DNA from: Dysidea avara
Taxonomy: Eukaryota; Porifera; Demospongiae; Dictyoceratida; Dysideidae
Direction of reading: 5' to 3'
Assembly: GCF_963678975.1 (NCBI RefSeq)
Contig: NC_089274.1
Span: 44,856,075-44,920,074 of the forward strand
Length of the DNA: 64,000 nucleotides
Below, in pieces: positions 1 to 11,000 of the stretch. Position numbers and translations under genes: made by a program. How positions within the stretch are numbered: the first letter of the stretch is position 1; each line of letters begins with the position of its first letter. The notes below the pieces were generated by a model. That model had not been told where the DNA came from, searched no databases, and saw only the letters and a list, made by a program, of their open reading frames with translations.

Positions 1-675
1 GCAACCGAACTAACTCTACTTCCCAGCACTTCTCACTGGACTACAAGCACAGGTTCATGGTGTAGACAAACAAAATGGACGTTTCTTGAAAGTTCATTCG
101 CGAATACAGCAGGTTCTGAGCTTCACTTGTGTAGTAAGGCATTGATTCGTGTGCTTTTATGGCTTCTTGTATGTCACAAACCACAACATCTTGTCGTTAC
201 AGCTTCACTTTACGATACACCCTTCTACAGGGGTATATGGGAGTAGGATACTCTCCTCAGTATATATATTATGAACTCTTGGTACCATTAATTTGTGATT
301 GTTCACAACTACTACTAACAGCTAACAGTCACATGTGACCACATCTCATCACTTTATGATGAAGCATTAAGCCTTTGTTGCACAACTAGAAACCAATTTT
401 AGTCTTGTTTTTTGTGAACTTGTGTTTGTCTTTTGAATAACAATGAGTAGCTATTAGTTACCAAGAAATACTGACTTAATTTTCACTTCGAATATTTGCC
501 TCACACTGTTCCACCCATTGAGCTATTTCTGGTATACTCTTTCTTCCACTCTCTTCAGAGCAAAGAGACTGAGAGGAGACTGTAGCTTTCAGTGTAGTGT
601 AGTGTTGTACTTGGTTCCACAGTTCCATGTCAAAGTCAGTGAGTCACGAGTCACGAACCAAATACAATTATAGCT
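1..675. other. Non-coding stretch, no gene seen
   Basis: No convincing exon is visible on either strand. The only recurrent item is the motif tattatgaactcttgg near 268-283, which recurs (also inverted) near 46620, 47635, 47813 and 58998 and probably marks the end of a small dispersed element. Confidence 0.4.
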
Positions 676-977
676 AATGCACCTATCAATGTTATCCCCC
701 TCAGGGCGCAGTGGGGAAAATGGTGGGGATTTGACTTTTGGAAAAATCAAATTCTCCACCCATGGGGTAACAACTGGTGGTCAAACCTCCATGCAGTATG
801 GCTGTAGCTAATACATTTTAGGAAACAGGTTAATTCTTATAGCTTGCAAGCTAAAATTTCGAATGGTCAAATGCCCCACTAGTGGGACAAAATTTCTGAT
901 CAAATCGGGCCAAAATCCCCCACTAGCTAATCCCCTGGGAGGGGGGTAGTGGGGCTTAACATTGATAGATGCATAAG
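676..977. mobile_element. MITE-like element with terminal inverted repeats
   Basis: The left end reads atgcacctatcaatgtta and the right end reads taacattgatagatgcat, an inverted repeat with one mismatch over about 18 bp. C-rich and G-rich tracts (ccccctc / gaggggg) lie just inside each end. There is no ORF between, so this looks like a non-autonomous DNA element of about 300 bp. Superfamily is not assigned because the target duplication is not clear. Confidence 0.55.
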
Positions 978-1276
978 CTCTTCATTATTATACGTAGCTA
1001 TGTGTAGAGCTGTTTAAATGTTTACAATAAACTTACTTGCCAGGTGGTGACTGCTTTACACGGGTCGGTGGTTCACTCGGACAGGACCAATGTGGGCGAT
1101 GATACGTGCACGGATACCTCAGGGACTCGACCGACTAGTTTGCTCTTATAATAAGCTAAATATAGGATTAATACGGTAGCAATATATTGCAATATGGTCA
1201 GGTTATAACCCATTAAGAAAAACAATTTCCCAGTTTATATCCTGACATTTACTGCGAGAAGCGGGTGTTTGTATTT

Positions 1277-1570
1277 CAAGGGGGTGTCACTCCAATACTG
1301 TACTACGATCTGCGACCGCGGTCAAAGCTAAAGGTCAATAAACAAGGCCGATTTTTCGCGACGAAGAACAACGGTCAAACTGTTTTCCCAGCACGGTCAA
1401 AGCTTCGCGAGTAAGTAGTGCACGAAAATATAGCGAAAATAAACGGAACCAGGTCCATGGTCAAGACAAAAATTCGATGAAAGTCAACGGTCAAAATCGA
1501 AAATCGATCTTGACCAGCTTTGACCGCGGTCGCAGATCGTAGTACAGCCTATTGGAGCGACACCCCCTTG
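1277..1570. mobile_element. MITE with about 60-bp terminal inverted repeats
   Basis: The left end begins caagggggtgtcactccaat and the right end is its inverted counterpart (attggagcgacacccccttg). The match continues inward through ctgtactacgatctgcgacc and gcggtcaaagct, about 60 bp with a few mismatches. The bases tattt flank both ends as a possible 5-bp target duplication. The interior is rich in ggtcaa repeats and carries no ORF. It is a non-autonomous TIR element of 294 bp; the ends resemble hAT-type termini, but the short duplication does not settle the superfamily. Confidence 0.7.
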
Positions 1571-1599
1571 TATTTTGCAACTGTGTGGTTTGTCACGCT

Positions 1600-1700
1600 G
1601 CAGGTGGTCCCCCGCCGCAAGTGGTCCGGCCGGACCAACTACCGCGCCTCAAGTAGTCCGGCCGGACCATGTAAAGTTGCTGCAGATGGTCCCCCAAAGA
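1600..1700 (+). repeat. GGTCC-rich diverged repeat, copy 1
   Basis: This GC-rich tract contains repeated ggtccggccggacca-type palindromic words. The part caagtagtccggccggacca followed by tgtaaagttgctgcagatgg aligns with caagtagtccaggggggcca and gttgctgcaactgg at 7755-7805. It is therefore one of two diverged copies of a dispersed repeat. No function is assigned. Confidence 0.45.
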
Positions 1701-2175
1701 AATCTTCACTATCAGCTTCCCAGTCCAACGTCTTGATCAAAACGCACTAAATACGAGTCCTGAAGCAGTGAAGCGAAATTTGAGTAATGCATGACCTATT
1801 CTTAAACATATAATTCTGAACATTGCATTGTTTTGCAGTTGCACGTGGTCCTTAATTCGTGTAACGTCTTGTGGGCACCAGCGTCCCGGCCTTTCGATCC
1901 CCCTTTCAAAAATACTAACAAAACAAACTCTAATACTGAGTAATAGAGCAGCCAGTCAAATAGAACAGTCACCACTATATATGACATAGCTCAAGTTAGT
2001 GTCATGTAGTCATCCACATGCAGTTGTCAGCAGTATGTGACAGGATAACACTAAGATGCTGTGATTTAGGCTGGAGTGTGGGTTAGACAGCTGCTCTATA
2101 TCAATGGTAGGGTCCGCAACGCGAAAAATCGATATCCTCCAATCAACTAGCTACCTATAACTATTGTCATATGTT

Positions 2176-3315
2176 AAGCTAAGTGCAACTTAAATAACAC
2201 CAGCGTGGCAGCCAAGTTTGTCACTCTCTTCTGGTAGAAAATGATACAAATGTCTTAAAATCACGTGAATTTTCGTTGCAGCAGTTCGTAGGGTTCTTCG
2301 TATGCCACGATATTCACTCTCAATATTGTTCAAGTAGTCTATCATCAACTCGAAGTATTGGTGGTTTGATTTTATTGGTCAGTTTCTGGTGGCAGCACGA
2401 TCTGTGCAGCTTTTTGGCGACAGACAAAATGCTTCTTCCTCTGGAGCACAGGACAAACAGAGCAGCAACTGCACCGTGGGTCAGCAATGACCAGTACTAG
2501 GTAAAGTACCTGCATGCGGAGTATGGTTATAATTGAAGCTTGTTAGCCATCTGGCTGAGCCATATATATGCTGGAATTCGGCCAAAATGACGCGATTTTT
2601 GCAAACAAATACCAGAATGGTTGACACATCAGTGAGACAGTTTCCAACAACAAGGATACAAAGCTTATAAACACCTAACAATACGGCTATCTCGCCCAGT
2701 AAACGCATAGAGCAATCCAATGTATGAAATAGGCACTCACGTGATCGATATTCAAATCTCGGAAATAGTGTAAAAGTATCAATTATCGGACAATACGATG
2801 TTCGGACAGCTGCCACTCACTTCCTGGAAATCCTGCAGCTTAGGTTATTGTACCAAAAGGTAGGCTACAATAAGCAATAATTATCCTCCAACGATCAGCT
2901 TTGCGTGATTAAAAGCTTAAGAGTTACAGCCAATAGTATGCTTAGTCCGATAAAATCTTTGCGGGTGTTCAACCCTCTGGCTGCTTCTAATGCGTCCTCA
3001 TCACTGGCCTCCTGTTATCGGAGGCACGAGAACATTAAGAAACGTACGTATGCTCAGAGAATTCGTGAGGAGGAGCATGCCTCTTTTACTTCCCTGGTAA
3101 TGTCTGCCTCTGGTGGTCTGGCTCATGAGGCTTCTGTTTTTTATCAACGCTTGGCTCATCAACTTTCAAATAAGTGGGGCGATGATTACTCTGTTGTCAT
3201 GGGGTGGTTAAGGTACTGTCTATCTTTTTCTCTCTTGCGGTCCTCCATACAATGCATCCGCGGAGCCCCCTCATGGGTTTTACTCTTTTCACCACCTTTC
3301 ATAACCCTTACGTAA
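2176..3315 (+). pseudogene. Decayed retroelement copy, plus strand (C-terminal domain remnant)
   Basis: Bases 2176-2385 match, in inverted orientation, the 5' leader of the minus-strand copy ending near 6404 (roughly 90% identity by eye). Bases 2959-3270 encode the same C-terminal domain as the copy at 4961-5410: FNPLAASNA, CYRRHENIKKR, EEEHASFTSLVMSASGG, EASVFYQRLAHQLSNKWG and SFSLLRSSIQCIRGA align with it. The body between leader and C-terminus is deleted or unrecognisable. The two copies are convergent, which explains the large inverted repeat. This is a dead fragment. The family is a reverse-transcriptase retroelement lineage found in invertebrate genomes. Confidence 0.7.
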
Positions 3316-3371
3316 TATTAAGCTCAAAAGCATCCAGACTTCCTACTGTAGTTGTTGCTCTCTCTCTCTTC

Positions 3372-3517
3372 GACTTTAGGGCACGCATCTAGTAATTGCC
3401 GCGAGTAGTCGACTTTAGGGGATGCGTCCAGTAGTTGCCGCGAGTAGTAGACTTTAGGGGAAGCGTCCAGTAGTTGCCACGAGTAGTAGACTTTAGGGGA
3501 AGCGTCTAGTAGTGTTA
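3372..3517 (+). repeat. 39-bp minisatellite, about 3.7 copies
   Basis: Units beginning gactttagggg start at 3372, 3411, 3450 and 3489, so the period is exactly 39 bp. Each unit contains gcgtccagtagttgcc and cgagtagta. The units carry a CTTTAGGGG core and run straight into TTAGGG repeats. Confidence 0.9.
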
Positions 3518-3562
3518 GCGTTAGGGTTAGGGTTAGAGTTAGGGTTAGAGTTCAGCTTTGGT
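3518..3562 (+). repeat. Interstitial telomere-like TTAGGG repeats
   Basis: The tract reads gcgttagggttagggttaga and then gttagggttagag: three perfect TTAGGG units and several TTAGAG variants. TTAGGG is the ancestral metazoan telomere repeat. The tract is short and degenerate, so it is interstitial rather than a chromosome end. It directly follows the 39-bp minisatellite. Confidence 0.8.
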
Positions 3563-3654
3563 TTCTTCTTCACCTTTAGGGTTAGGTTCTTCTTACTATA
3601 TAAAGCTTATTTCGTTAGTCACATTTATAAGATACAAAAGAAGGGAAACAAGGG

Positions 3655-3742
3655 AGGTAGCAGCGGTAGCATAATCGGTAGCACACTGGCCCATCACACT
3701 GGGATCCTGGGTTCGATCCTCCTTCAATACTGCACTTTTTTT
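3655..3742 (+). repeat. tRNA-derived SINE-like sequence
   Basis: A possible Pol III A box (gtagcataatcggtagca) lies near 3665-3685, followed by a good B box, gggttcgatcc, at 3710-3720. A T9 run near 3734-3742 could terminate Pol III. No clean cloverleaf forms: the anticodon arm does not pair properly. It is better read as a degenerate tRNA-derived SINE head than as a tRNA gene. Confidence 0.4.
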
Positions 3743-4083
3743 TTCGCCTTTTTGGTTCACCGTTTTTTGTCTAAGTTCTGTAGGGCTATGAAATAGGGTG
3801 AAAAGAGTGATACCCGCCCGCTCATCCATCGGTCACTATGTTAAGACTCCCCCAACTGTGGAGCTGATTCGGGCAGTCTCAGTTTGCCGTGGACTAAGAA
3901 AGTCCCGGTTTGTCCAGCACAGGCCATTTATGTGCTGGGGGTGGAAGTCTAGGCAAGGGCAGTCCATCAAGAAAGAATTTAACAAATTGGCAACTAGCTA
4001 CATAGCAAAAACTGATCTGTACAAAAAGAAAGTAACAAATTGGCAACCACATAGCAAAAACTTATATACAATAATAGTTAACT

Positions 4084-4335
4084 AAATAATCATACAATAA
4101 AGTAGACCAGCCACTGTCGAGAAAATTTTTTAAATCATTAAGTGTGGGTGCATTAACTATGTGATTGGGTAAACTGTTCCAGTCATTGCGTGATGGCTCG
4201 TACAGTGAAAAAAGTAGATCTCACTCTTGATGTTGCTTGAGGTTTAAATAACTTGTAATTGTGACCCCTAGTTGTTAAAGTTGCAGAAGTAAACAAATCT
4301 GATAAATCCTTGCTGTTGGAGACTGTCTCACTGAT
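4084..4335 (-). pseudogene. LINE 3'-end fragment (reverse transcriptase C-terminus)
   Basis: On the minus strand, interrupted frames encode TTRGHNYKLFKPQATSRVRS followed, after a frameshift, by SRNDWNSLPNHIVNAPTLND and FKNFLDSGW. The TRGH...R-x-(D/W)NSLP pattern is typical of the C-terminal tail of jockey/CR1-type non-LTR reverse transcriptases. The palindrome at 4349-4465 abuts its upstream side. It is a dead fragment. Confidence 0.6.
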
Positions 4336-4348
4336 GTGTCAACCATTA

Positions 4349-4465
4349 GTCTCGCGTGGCCAGACCCTTTCCGCGCAGCCGCTTATCGATTGGAAATTGT
4401 AAGCGCCGCGCCTACAATTTCCAATCGATAAGCGGCTGCGCGGAAAGGGTCTGGCTACGCGAGAC
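4349..4465. repeat. 117-bp near-perfect palindrome (foldback)
   Basis: The arms are about 52 bp, beginning gtctcgcgtggccagaccct and ending in the complementary agggtctggctacgcgagac, with a centre of about 13 bp (taagcgccgcgcct). One mismatch is visible (tgg versus tag). The arms are GC-rich against AT-rich surroundings. No ORF of significance. The adjoining bases 4466-4515 match pieces of 2384-2407 and 6186-6203 in inverted orientation, so the palindrome sits inside a mosaic of retroelement-derived sequence. Confidence 0.85.
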
Positions 4466-4799
4466 CAGCACAGATCGTGCTGCCACCAGAAAGACCACTC
4501 CAAATAAATTCTCTGTTTCGTCCTGGACTCAGGCATACTTGCATGCGGGAGGACGGTTCATTTCCATTATTTCATTATAAGATTGGCTAGCTTTTCAAGC
4601 CATTATTTGCCTGACACAGCCAAAAAGGCTGCATAAAAACATGCTTAAGCTTGTTCCTTCCTTTGTAAGTTGCAAAAATAACACAAACGTGAAGTTTGTG
4701 CTGACTTGATTGCACTGCTGACACGTAAGCTGACACTGTTTCAAGATAGTTTTACTGAGCCTATCAGTATGCGGAAAATAATGGAAGAATACGGAATAA

Positions 4800-4803
4800 T
4801 GGA

Positions 4804-4834
<31 letters not shown>

Positions 4835-4837
4835 TTT
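4800..4837. repeat. TA dinucleotide plus poly(T) tract
   Basis: An (AT)n run followed by a long T homopolymer. It could be the poly(A) tail of a minus-strand retroposed sequence, but no target duplication was recognised. Confidence 0.6.
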
Positions 4838-4960
4838 GGAAGATATAAAGAAAATAAGATTAGAACATACAAATAAACAGTTAAACAATTAAATCAAAAA
4901 CTGAGTCTCTGATTGCACCAAGACCACAGGAGCACTTTTGATGTAATGACCTTGTGAAGA

Positions 4961-6404
4961 TCACGCTACTCTAATGCATTGGATTGCTGAATGCAGCAAA
5001 CAAAATGACAATTTACATCTAATCCATCCTAGTACTGTGGAATAAGGGTCATTCCATTTGTCAGACAATAAACTCGCCAATCTCTTGTAAAATACACTGG
5101 CTTCATGGCCCATTCCTCCGGAAGCAGATAACACTAGAGGGGTAAAAGAACTGTGTTCCACTTCACGGATTCGTAACTCATAAGCTCTCTTCTTTGTTAT
5201 TTTGTGTTTCCTGTAACATGACTGAAGGGTGGTTCCACTGTTGGATGGTGCAAGTGGGTTAAAAACTCTGATGTCCGTATAACATTTTTCATAACGACCA
5301 CCCCAAAATCCATTCATGGCAATGTCGAAGCGTGCGCCATCCTGAGCATTGGCAGTCTTCTGTTGAAACCTTTCATCACTTAGAGGCTGCAGATGAGGCT
5401 CAACCTCCACATCATGGCACTTCAGATAATAATTCAGCTGTGATATCCCTCACATCGTTGTGGCGTATTGAAGGGAATCCACCCTTTGGACAAGATAGGG
5501 CATGATCAACAGAAAAGTTGGTACCACACGCACAGTGGGAAGGTGTACGAGAGGGCATCCAGCCATACCTCAAAGCAAGGGCATCTTGAAAGGCAGTCTT
5601 GTGTAGGGAGAAACCATGTTCCTGCACAGGTAGGGCAGTAAGCCAGCTAGAAGCACCCTTTTCCTGTGCTAAAGTAACAGCCCTCTGAAGAGTGGGAGTA
5701 AGCTTAGAGAACAGTTCCTTAGAAAGAGTGGACAAATTGATAGTCTTGGATTGTTTAATTTCAAGCTTACGGGAGTACAGGCTACAACAAGTATCGGCAG
5801 TATAGCCAAAATTCTGTGATAAAATGAGTGATCGTAAGGGTGCTGTGACATACATTGAAGCAGAAAACTCAATAGATGATAAAGAATCAGGTGCAACAAT
5901 GCCTAGACCACCAAATCTAGTTGGAAGGGCAAAGAGCGAACGTTGAAGAGCACCAGGAGGGTCAAGGGCAGTCAAGGCTGGAATAAACTTTGTCAATAAG
6001 GCTTTCTCGAGTGACTGGAAACTAGAAGATGTATCAGGGACTGTACGTGTTACATACAGCCAACGGCTAAATAGTCCATGAGTAAAACATGTATAAGCAG
6101 CATGAGGTTGGGAGATAGCGATGGAGGGCAGTGTATTTAGAGCCAGCTGGCAGTAACCAGATGCGGGCGGTGGACGGGAAACAGAGAATTTATTTGGAGT
6201 GGCCAAACTAACCAATAAAATCAAACCACCAATACTTTGAGTTGATGGTGGACTAATGTTGAGAGTGAATATCTTGGCATATGAAGAACCCTACGAACTG
6301 CTGCAACAAAAAATCACGTGATTTTAAGACATTTGTATCGTTTTCTACCAGAAGAAAGTGACAAACTAGGCTGCCACGCTGGTGTTATTTAAGTTACAGT
6401 TAGC
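4961..6404 (-). pseudogene. Retroelement C-terminal coding region, frameshifted
   Basis: Two adjacent minus-strand ORFs form one coding region. Bases 6224-5412 encode about 270 residues, including a YVTRTVPD segment, ALPTRFGGLGIVAP, LAQEKGASSWLTALP, LRYGWMPSRTPSHCACG and FSVDHALSCPKGGFPSIRHN. Bases 5410-4961 encode VEPHLQPL, DGARFDIAMNGFWGG and TDIRVFNPLAPSN, ending near SAIQCIRVA. The first frame stops right after LLSEV, and one base inserted there would continue into the second, so the copy is frameshifted. The cysteine/histidine cluster (CACG...DHALSC) followed by RHN and D-x-R-x-D...D-I-R-V recalls the zinc knuckle plus restriction-like endonuclease tail of some non-LTR elements; that reading is tentative. 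Bases 6205-6404 are the leader repeated in inverted form at 2176-2385. Confidence 0.75.
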
Positions 6405-6406
6405 CT

Positions 6407-7600
6407 TTTTATTTTATTTTTATTTTCCAAAAATGTGCAGCCTCAGTTTGAGGATTAACGCACATATGAAACATGCATACAAAATGTTTTACAATATGAT
6501 TGATTATGGGATTACTGATTGGTAGGGGAAAGTAAAGTTGGTACTTAAAAATTTGTAATGATTGTTGTTGGATTAGGTCAGGTGGGAGTGAATTTCACAG
6601 TCTAATTGATCTAGGGAAGAATGAATTACTGTACTGATTGGTCCTTGCATAGATATGATGAAATCTTTGGTCATGTCCTCTGGTGTTAGAAGTGACAGGG
6701 ATTAAATCAACAGGAGATATATCAATGAGATTATGAACAATTTTGTAGAGGAGGGTGATATTGGATACTTGTCTGCGGTGTTCTAAGCTGGGAATGTTAA
6801 GGTCAATGAGCATGTTAGTTACACTGCTGAAATACGAGAAATCAGCCATAATGAATCTGGCAGATTGCCTCTGTACTCGTTCAAGCATATCAATGTCTCT
6901 TCTGATGTGAGGGGACCAGACAGGATTGGCGTATTCTAAGATTGGTCTTATCATGGCATTATAACATTTCAATTTGATTTGAGTTGGGCAGGACTTAAGA
7001 TTTCTCTGTAGGAATGCTTTGACTGATAGAGCTTTGGATGTGATGTTAGTAATGTGTGTGGACCAAGACAAGTCATTGATGATTGTAACTCCTAAATATT
7101 TAGTAGATGAAACTTCTTTGATAGAGATGTCATTAATGGTGTAGATGTACGTGATCGGATTGTGTTTACAAGTGATTCTCATGAATACACTTTTATCAGG
7201 ATTAAAAAACATACCAGATCTAGTGCCCCATTGTGATAAGGAGTTGAGATCATTTTGAAGTGATAAACAGTCAGATGTAGAGTGAATAACAGTATAATTA
7301 TAAAGTATGGTATCGTCAGCATACAGACCAATGTCAGCATTGATTGATAATGGTAGGTCATTAATATAACATAAAAATAATAGAGGGGCTAAGATTGTTC
7401 CTTGGGGGACACCCGAGTTAACTGCATGTGATCACTGGTTGAACCGTTAAGAATTACTTGTCGATGCCTACCGATGAGGAAGTTTTGTAGCCATGTTAGT
7501 AGTTCCCCTCTAATACCATAGTAGGATAATTTGTTACATAAATGGTGATGGGGGACTTTATCAAATGCCTTAGATAGATCTAGGAAAACACATGACAATA
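6407..7600 (-). pseudogene. 5'-truncated LINE reverse transcriptase (jockey/CR1-like)
   Basis: Minus strand. Bases 7598-7440 encode FLDLSKAFDKVPHHHLCNKL, YGI and WLQNFLIGRHRQVILNG. After a frameshift near 7425 the frame reads SGVPQGTILAPLLFLCYIND, the catalytic box GLYADDTILYN, FNPDKSVFM, STKYLGVTI, and YANPVWSPH. A TGA replaces the expected tryptophan codon in RL-W-NSLPPDL near 6595, a nonsense change. After this the frame continues NSLPPDLIQQQSLQIFKYQL. The 3' end is a TAAAA-rich tail at 6407-6430 directly abutting the leader of the neighbouring retroelement. The amino-terminal endonuclease is missing. It is a dead, truncated copy. Confidence 0.85.
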
Positions 7601-7619
7601 GTTAGGTAGTTGATTGGAG

Positions 7620-7935
7620 AATATCAATTTTTTGTGTTGCAGACCCTATCAAAGATCTCTATGATCGAGTCTATGATAAAGCCAGTGGGGGACCACTTAT
7701 GGCAGAGGGGGACCAACTGCGGTGGCGTAAGTTGTCTGGGGGGGACAAGTTGCAGTGCTGCAAGTAGTCCAGGGGGGCCAAGTATGGTTGCTGCAACTGG
7801 TCTGGGGGGACCGGTTGTAGCATGGCAGGTTACTTGTCCTGTATATATATGTTGTCTTTATGTGTGTGGGGAGCACGTTTGCAGGCTATAGCCTTCTGTG
7901 TACGTCTTTTGACGAAAATTGATAATCTAATCTAA
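7620..7935 (+). repeat. GGTCC-rich diverged repeat, copy 2, with taatc tail
   Basis: The tract aligns with 1600-1700 (caagtagtcc..., gttgctgcaactgg). It ends in aatctaatctaatctaacc, a short pentameric array of the kind found at some LINE 3' ends. No reliable coding sequence. Confidence 0.4.
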
Positions 7936-8082
7936 TCTAACCATAAAACTTGACGTAAAATATTGGATACATATAAATTACAAATTTCAAAAGAAAACTC
8001 ACACAACACGCACACAAAATTTTTCACATTCAATTACACAATAATTAAACTATATAGCTATCATTTATATATAATAAAAACT

Positions 8083-11000
8083 CTAATCCATTTCATAGGT
8101 AGTTCCTGTGTTCGAATGGGGCAATTCTGAATGCTTTCCACAGTCCTCAATGGCCTTTTGAAGTGCAGCCATCCACAACTGCTTTTCTTCTGCAGTCTCG
8201 GGGACTGGTATAAGATCGTATGGTCGAACTGGAGTAATTAGAGTGAAACAAAACTCCCCACCAGACAGCTCCTTGCTGCCATGATCTAGCAAGCGAAAAC
8301 CTTCTACTTCACTGCCAAGAAGGATCTCGCCAAGTGGAGAAGCATCCTGTTGAAGTATTCACCAGATAGCTTTACCCATCTTATACATGGTACCTACCAT
8401 AGGATCAATGAAATACATTAATCTTCTATGGTCTAATACAAACCATCGTTTCTGAAATGGTGCTTTCTGCAATAAAAGGTTGTTTATACATCACAGTATA
8501 TTAATGGTGTAGCAATGTACCTTCTTGTGAGCTTTACTGAGTGGAGGTGTCTTCAACAAATAACCATGTCTGTGGAAGTCTCGTGAAAGTCTTGAGTGAA
8601 TCTACAAAGACATTTCAACCATAAGGTTGTCACCAATACAATGTCACCATAATAGAATAGGACAACTATATTTTCACCTCACACATAAGGTAAATTTGGG
8701 ATAACTTCTGTGGATATTTTGCATTCTGTACAAGCAACATACATTTGTGTATTCTATCAAACAGTATGGTAGTACTGTTTAATTAGGGATTGCCCCGAAA
8801 ATGATGCGTGCCACTTTTAAAAACCATCGTAGAAACATTTTACGTGACGAAAACTACCTTTACGGAATAATATTAGTCCATCTAACATCAAATACAGAAA
8901 ACAAGAAAATACTTACCTGCCTGACCGCAGTTGCAAAGCTGGAGGCCAAACAAAGCAGTGCAAGGCCACCATTCTATTCCACAACAACAAACCCACTAGT
9001 GGCATGTGCCTTTTGGGATTCCGATGAGTGTGTGCCCTCTGTGCCTTGTCTTTCCTTTTACCTTCAATCACACTAGTCGTCTTCTTGATGCAATGAAACC
9101 ATATCAAGGCATTAATTTTCCAATGCCTTCCTTGAACATAATTTAGATGCCACAAAATTATTTAAAGCACTTACACTTGGTAGATACATGTAACTTCACA
9201 ATAGGTTCGAGCATACCAACCTACCATGGGGCATGTCACTATTTCATATTTTTACTGTGTTTGCATCATGAATATAGCTAGACCAATAATAAGGGGTGTG
9301 GTCATCATGATCGAGTAATAGATTATTAAGAGGTATGGTCCCCTTGCTCAAATTGTTATTAATCAACCAAGATAAGGCTGTATACCCTAATACAGCAGTC
9401 ACCCTAATAGAACAGTCACACTTGTTTGAGAACATTTCTACATTCCTTCAGAGGGGTTAAGCCCCAAAATTGAGATACCCCAATATAGGAGTGATCGTGA
9501 TATACTCCAATAAAACAATACCAATTTATAAACCACCACACCAACTGTTTCACCACTAGAGGGTACACAATTGGTAATATGGCCTCACTACTACCCCACA
9601 CAGAATACCATAATTCACATTTTTACACAGAAACTTTTATCATGAAATTTTTTTGCATGAAAATAAACTATACGCTGTTATTTACAGTAGCCCGTCACAG
9701 CTTTAGCCCTGGATGTAGGAAGGACCTACAAAATGAAACTTGCATAACCACTGAAACTGTGCTCTCCATATGATGCGTAAATTATGACTGTCTTATTAAG
9801 TTCCTGTAATTTACTTTCTCTATTATTGCTGTACAGAATGACCTTCTGTTGTCACCACTAGTACTGCAGCTTCGGCTTCTATAGATAAAAATTGGGTGGA
9901 TAACAGAAATTAATAAAAAAGATAAAAATTGGTGGATAACGGAGATGTAATAATTCACATTATATATTGCAGGGTTCTTGTGGAAGGTCCAGTTTAATTT
10001 CTGATTGTTCTATTAGAGTATCTTAAGTGTGCACCTATTACAATTATCATGTACATGATTTACTTCAGATTTACATATATTTCTGTTTATAATAAAGAGC
10101 TTGTGAGTCATGTGAGGCTGCAATATGTTATTGGACAAACCACTTATGGAAGCCATTTTTTGCATGCCTTAGTAAATTATGTGTTCTTAAATGATGATCA
10201 AAGCAGAACGAATAAAAATAAATAAACAATAAATTATTTCGAAGGTGCAAGTCAAAGCAATGGCTAGGAAGTTTTAGAACTATGTATGGGTGTCTTAGAA
10301 CTTTGATTTTCAGTACGTGGAAAGATACATATCACATTCCACACTACTTGCTATAAGGGAGATCATCATTTGAGGTGCAACTTTAATCCTTACTTATTTA
10401 GCCAATATAAATAGCAATTACCAGTATGGAAATTATTGCACATCAGATGATATTACGTAATTCCTGCTTTATTTACACTTTAATCAATAATTCTGTATTG
10501 CCTACACACAGTAGGGAACTTATACCCACTGTGCCAATATTTGTTACATATTAACCAGGTGAAGTGCAAGCTGATAGAAGGTACACCAGATTTCCTAAAC
10601 TGCTTCTAGAATTTAAAAGGTATCACCTTTGCCATCTGTCTGCCTAATCTGCATCTGTAATGAACACCAAGTTCCTCAATAAAATAAGACCTCAAATAAA
10701 GAATGAAGAAATTCCCACACAGGCAAATACCATGAAGCATTTTCTTAGTTGAAGTATAACAATGTGGTCAACAATCTTCTATTAAAATGCATCAAAGGGC
10801 CCAATCTGTTTAACATTGTATTCATTACAGTAGAGTCTCAGCTATTTGAACCCCAATGGTCTCATGCAACAGTAAAAGTGTTTAAATAGGTGAACTGTTT
10901 GGAGTGAAGATCACTTTGTTCAAACACTCTAATAGAACATACATTGCTACTTCTAAAAACCAGGTGCCCATGCAGTTAATACTATCCCATTCTACTAAAT

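Noticed and set aside
3372-3517. CRISPR-like repeats with spacers
   Set aside because: The whole 39-bp unit is repeated with few changes; no unique spacers exist.
3518-3562. A true chromosome end
   Set aside because: The TTAGGG tract is under 50 bp, degenerate and internal.
3665-3730. A tRNA gene
   Set aside because: The B box is good, but the anticodon arm and acceptor stem do not pair. It is annotated as SINE-like only.
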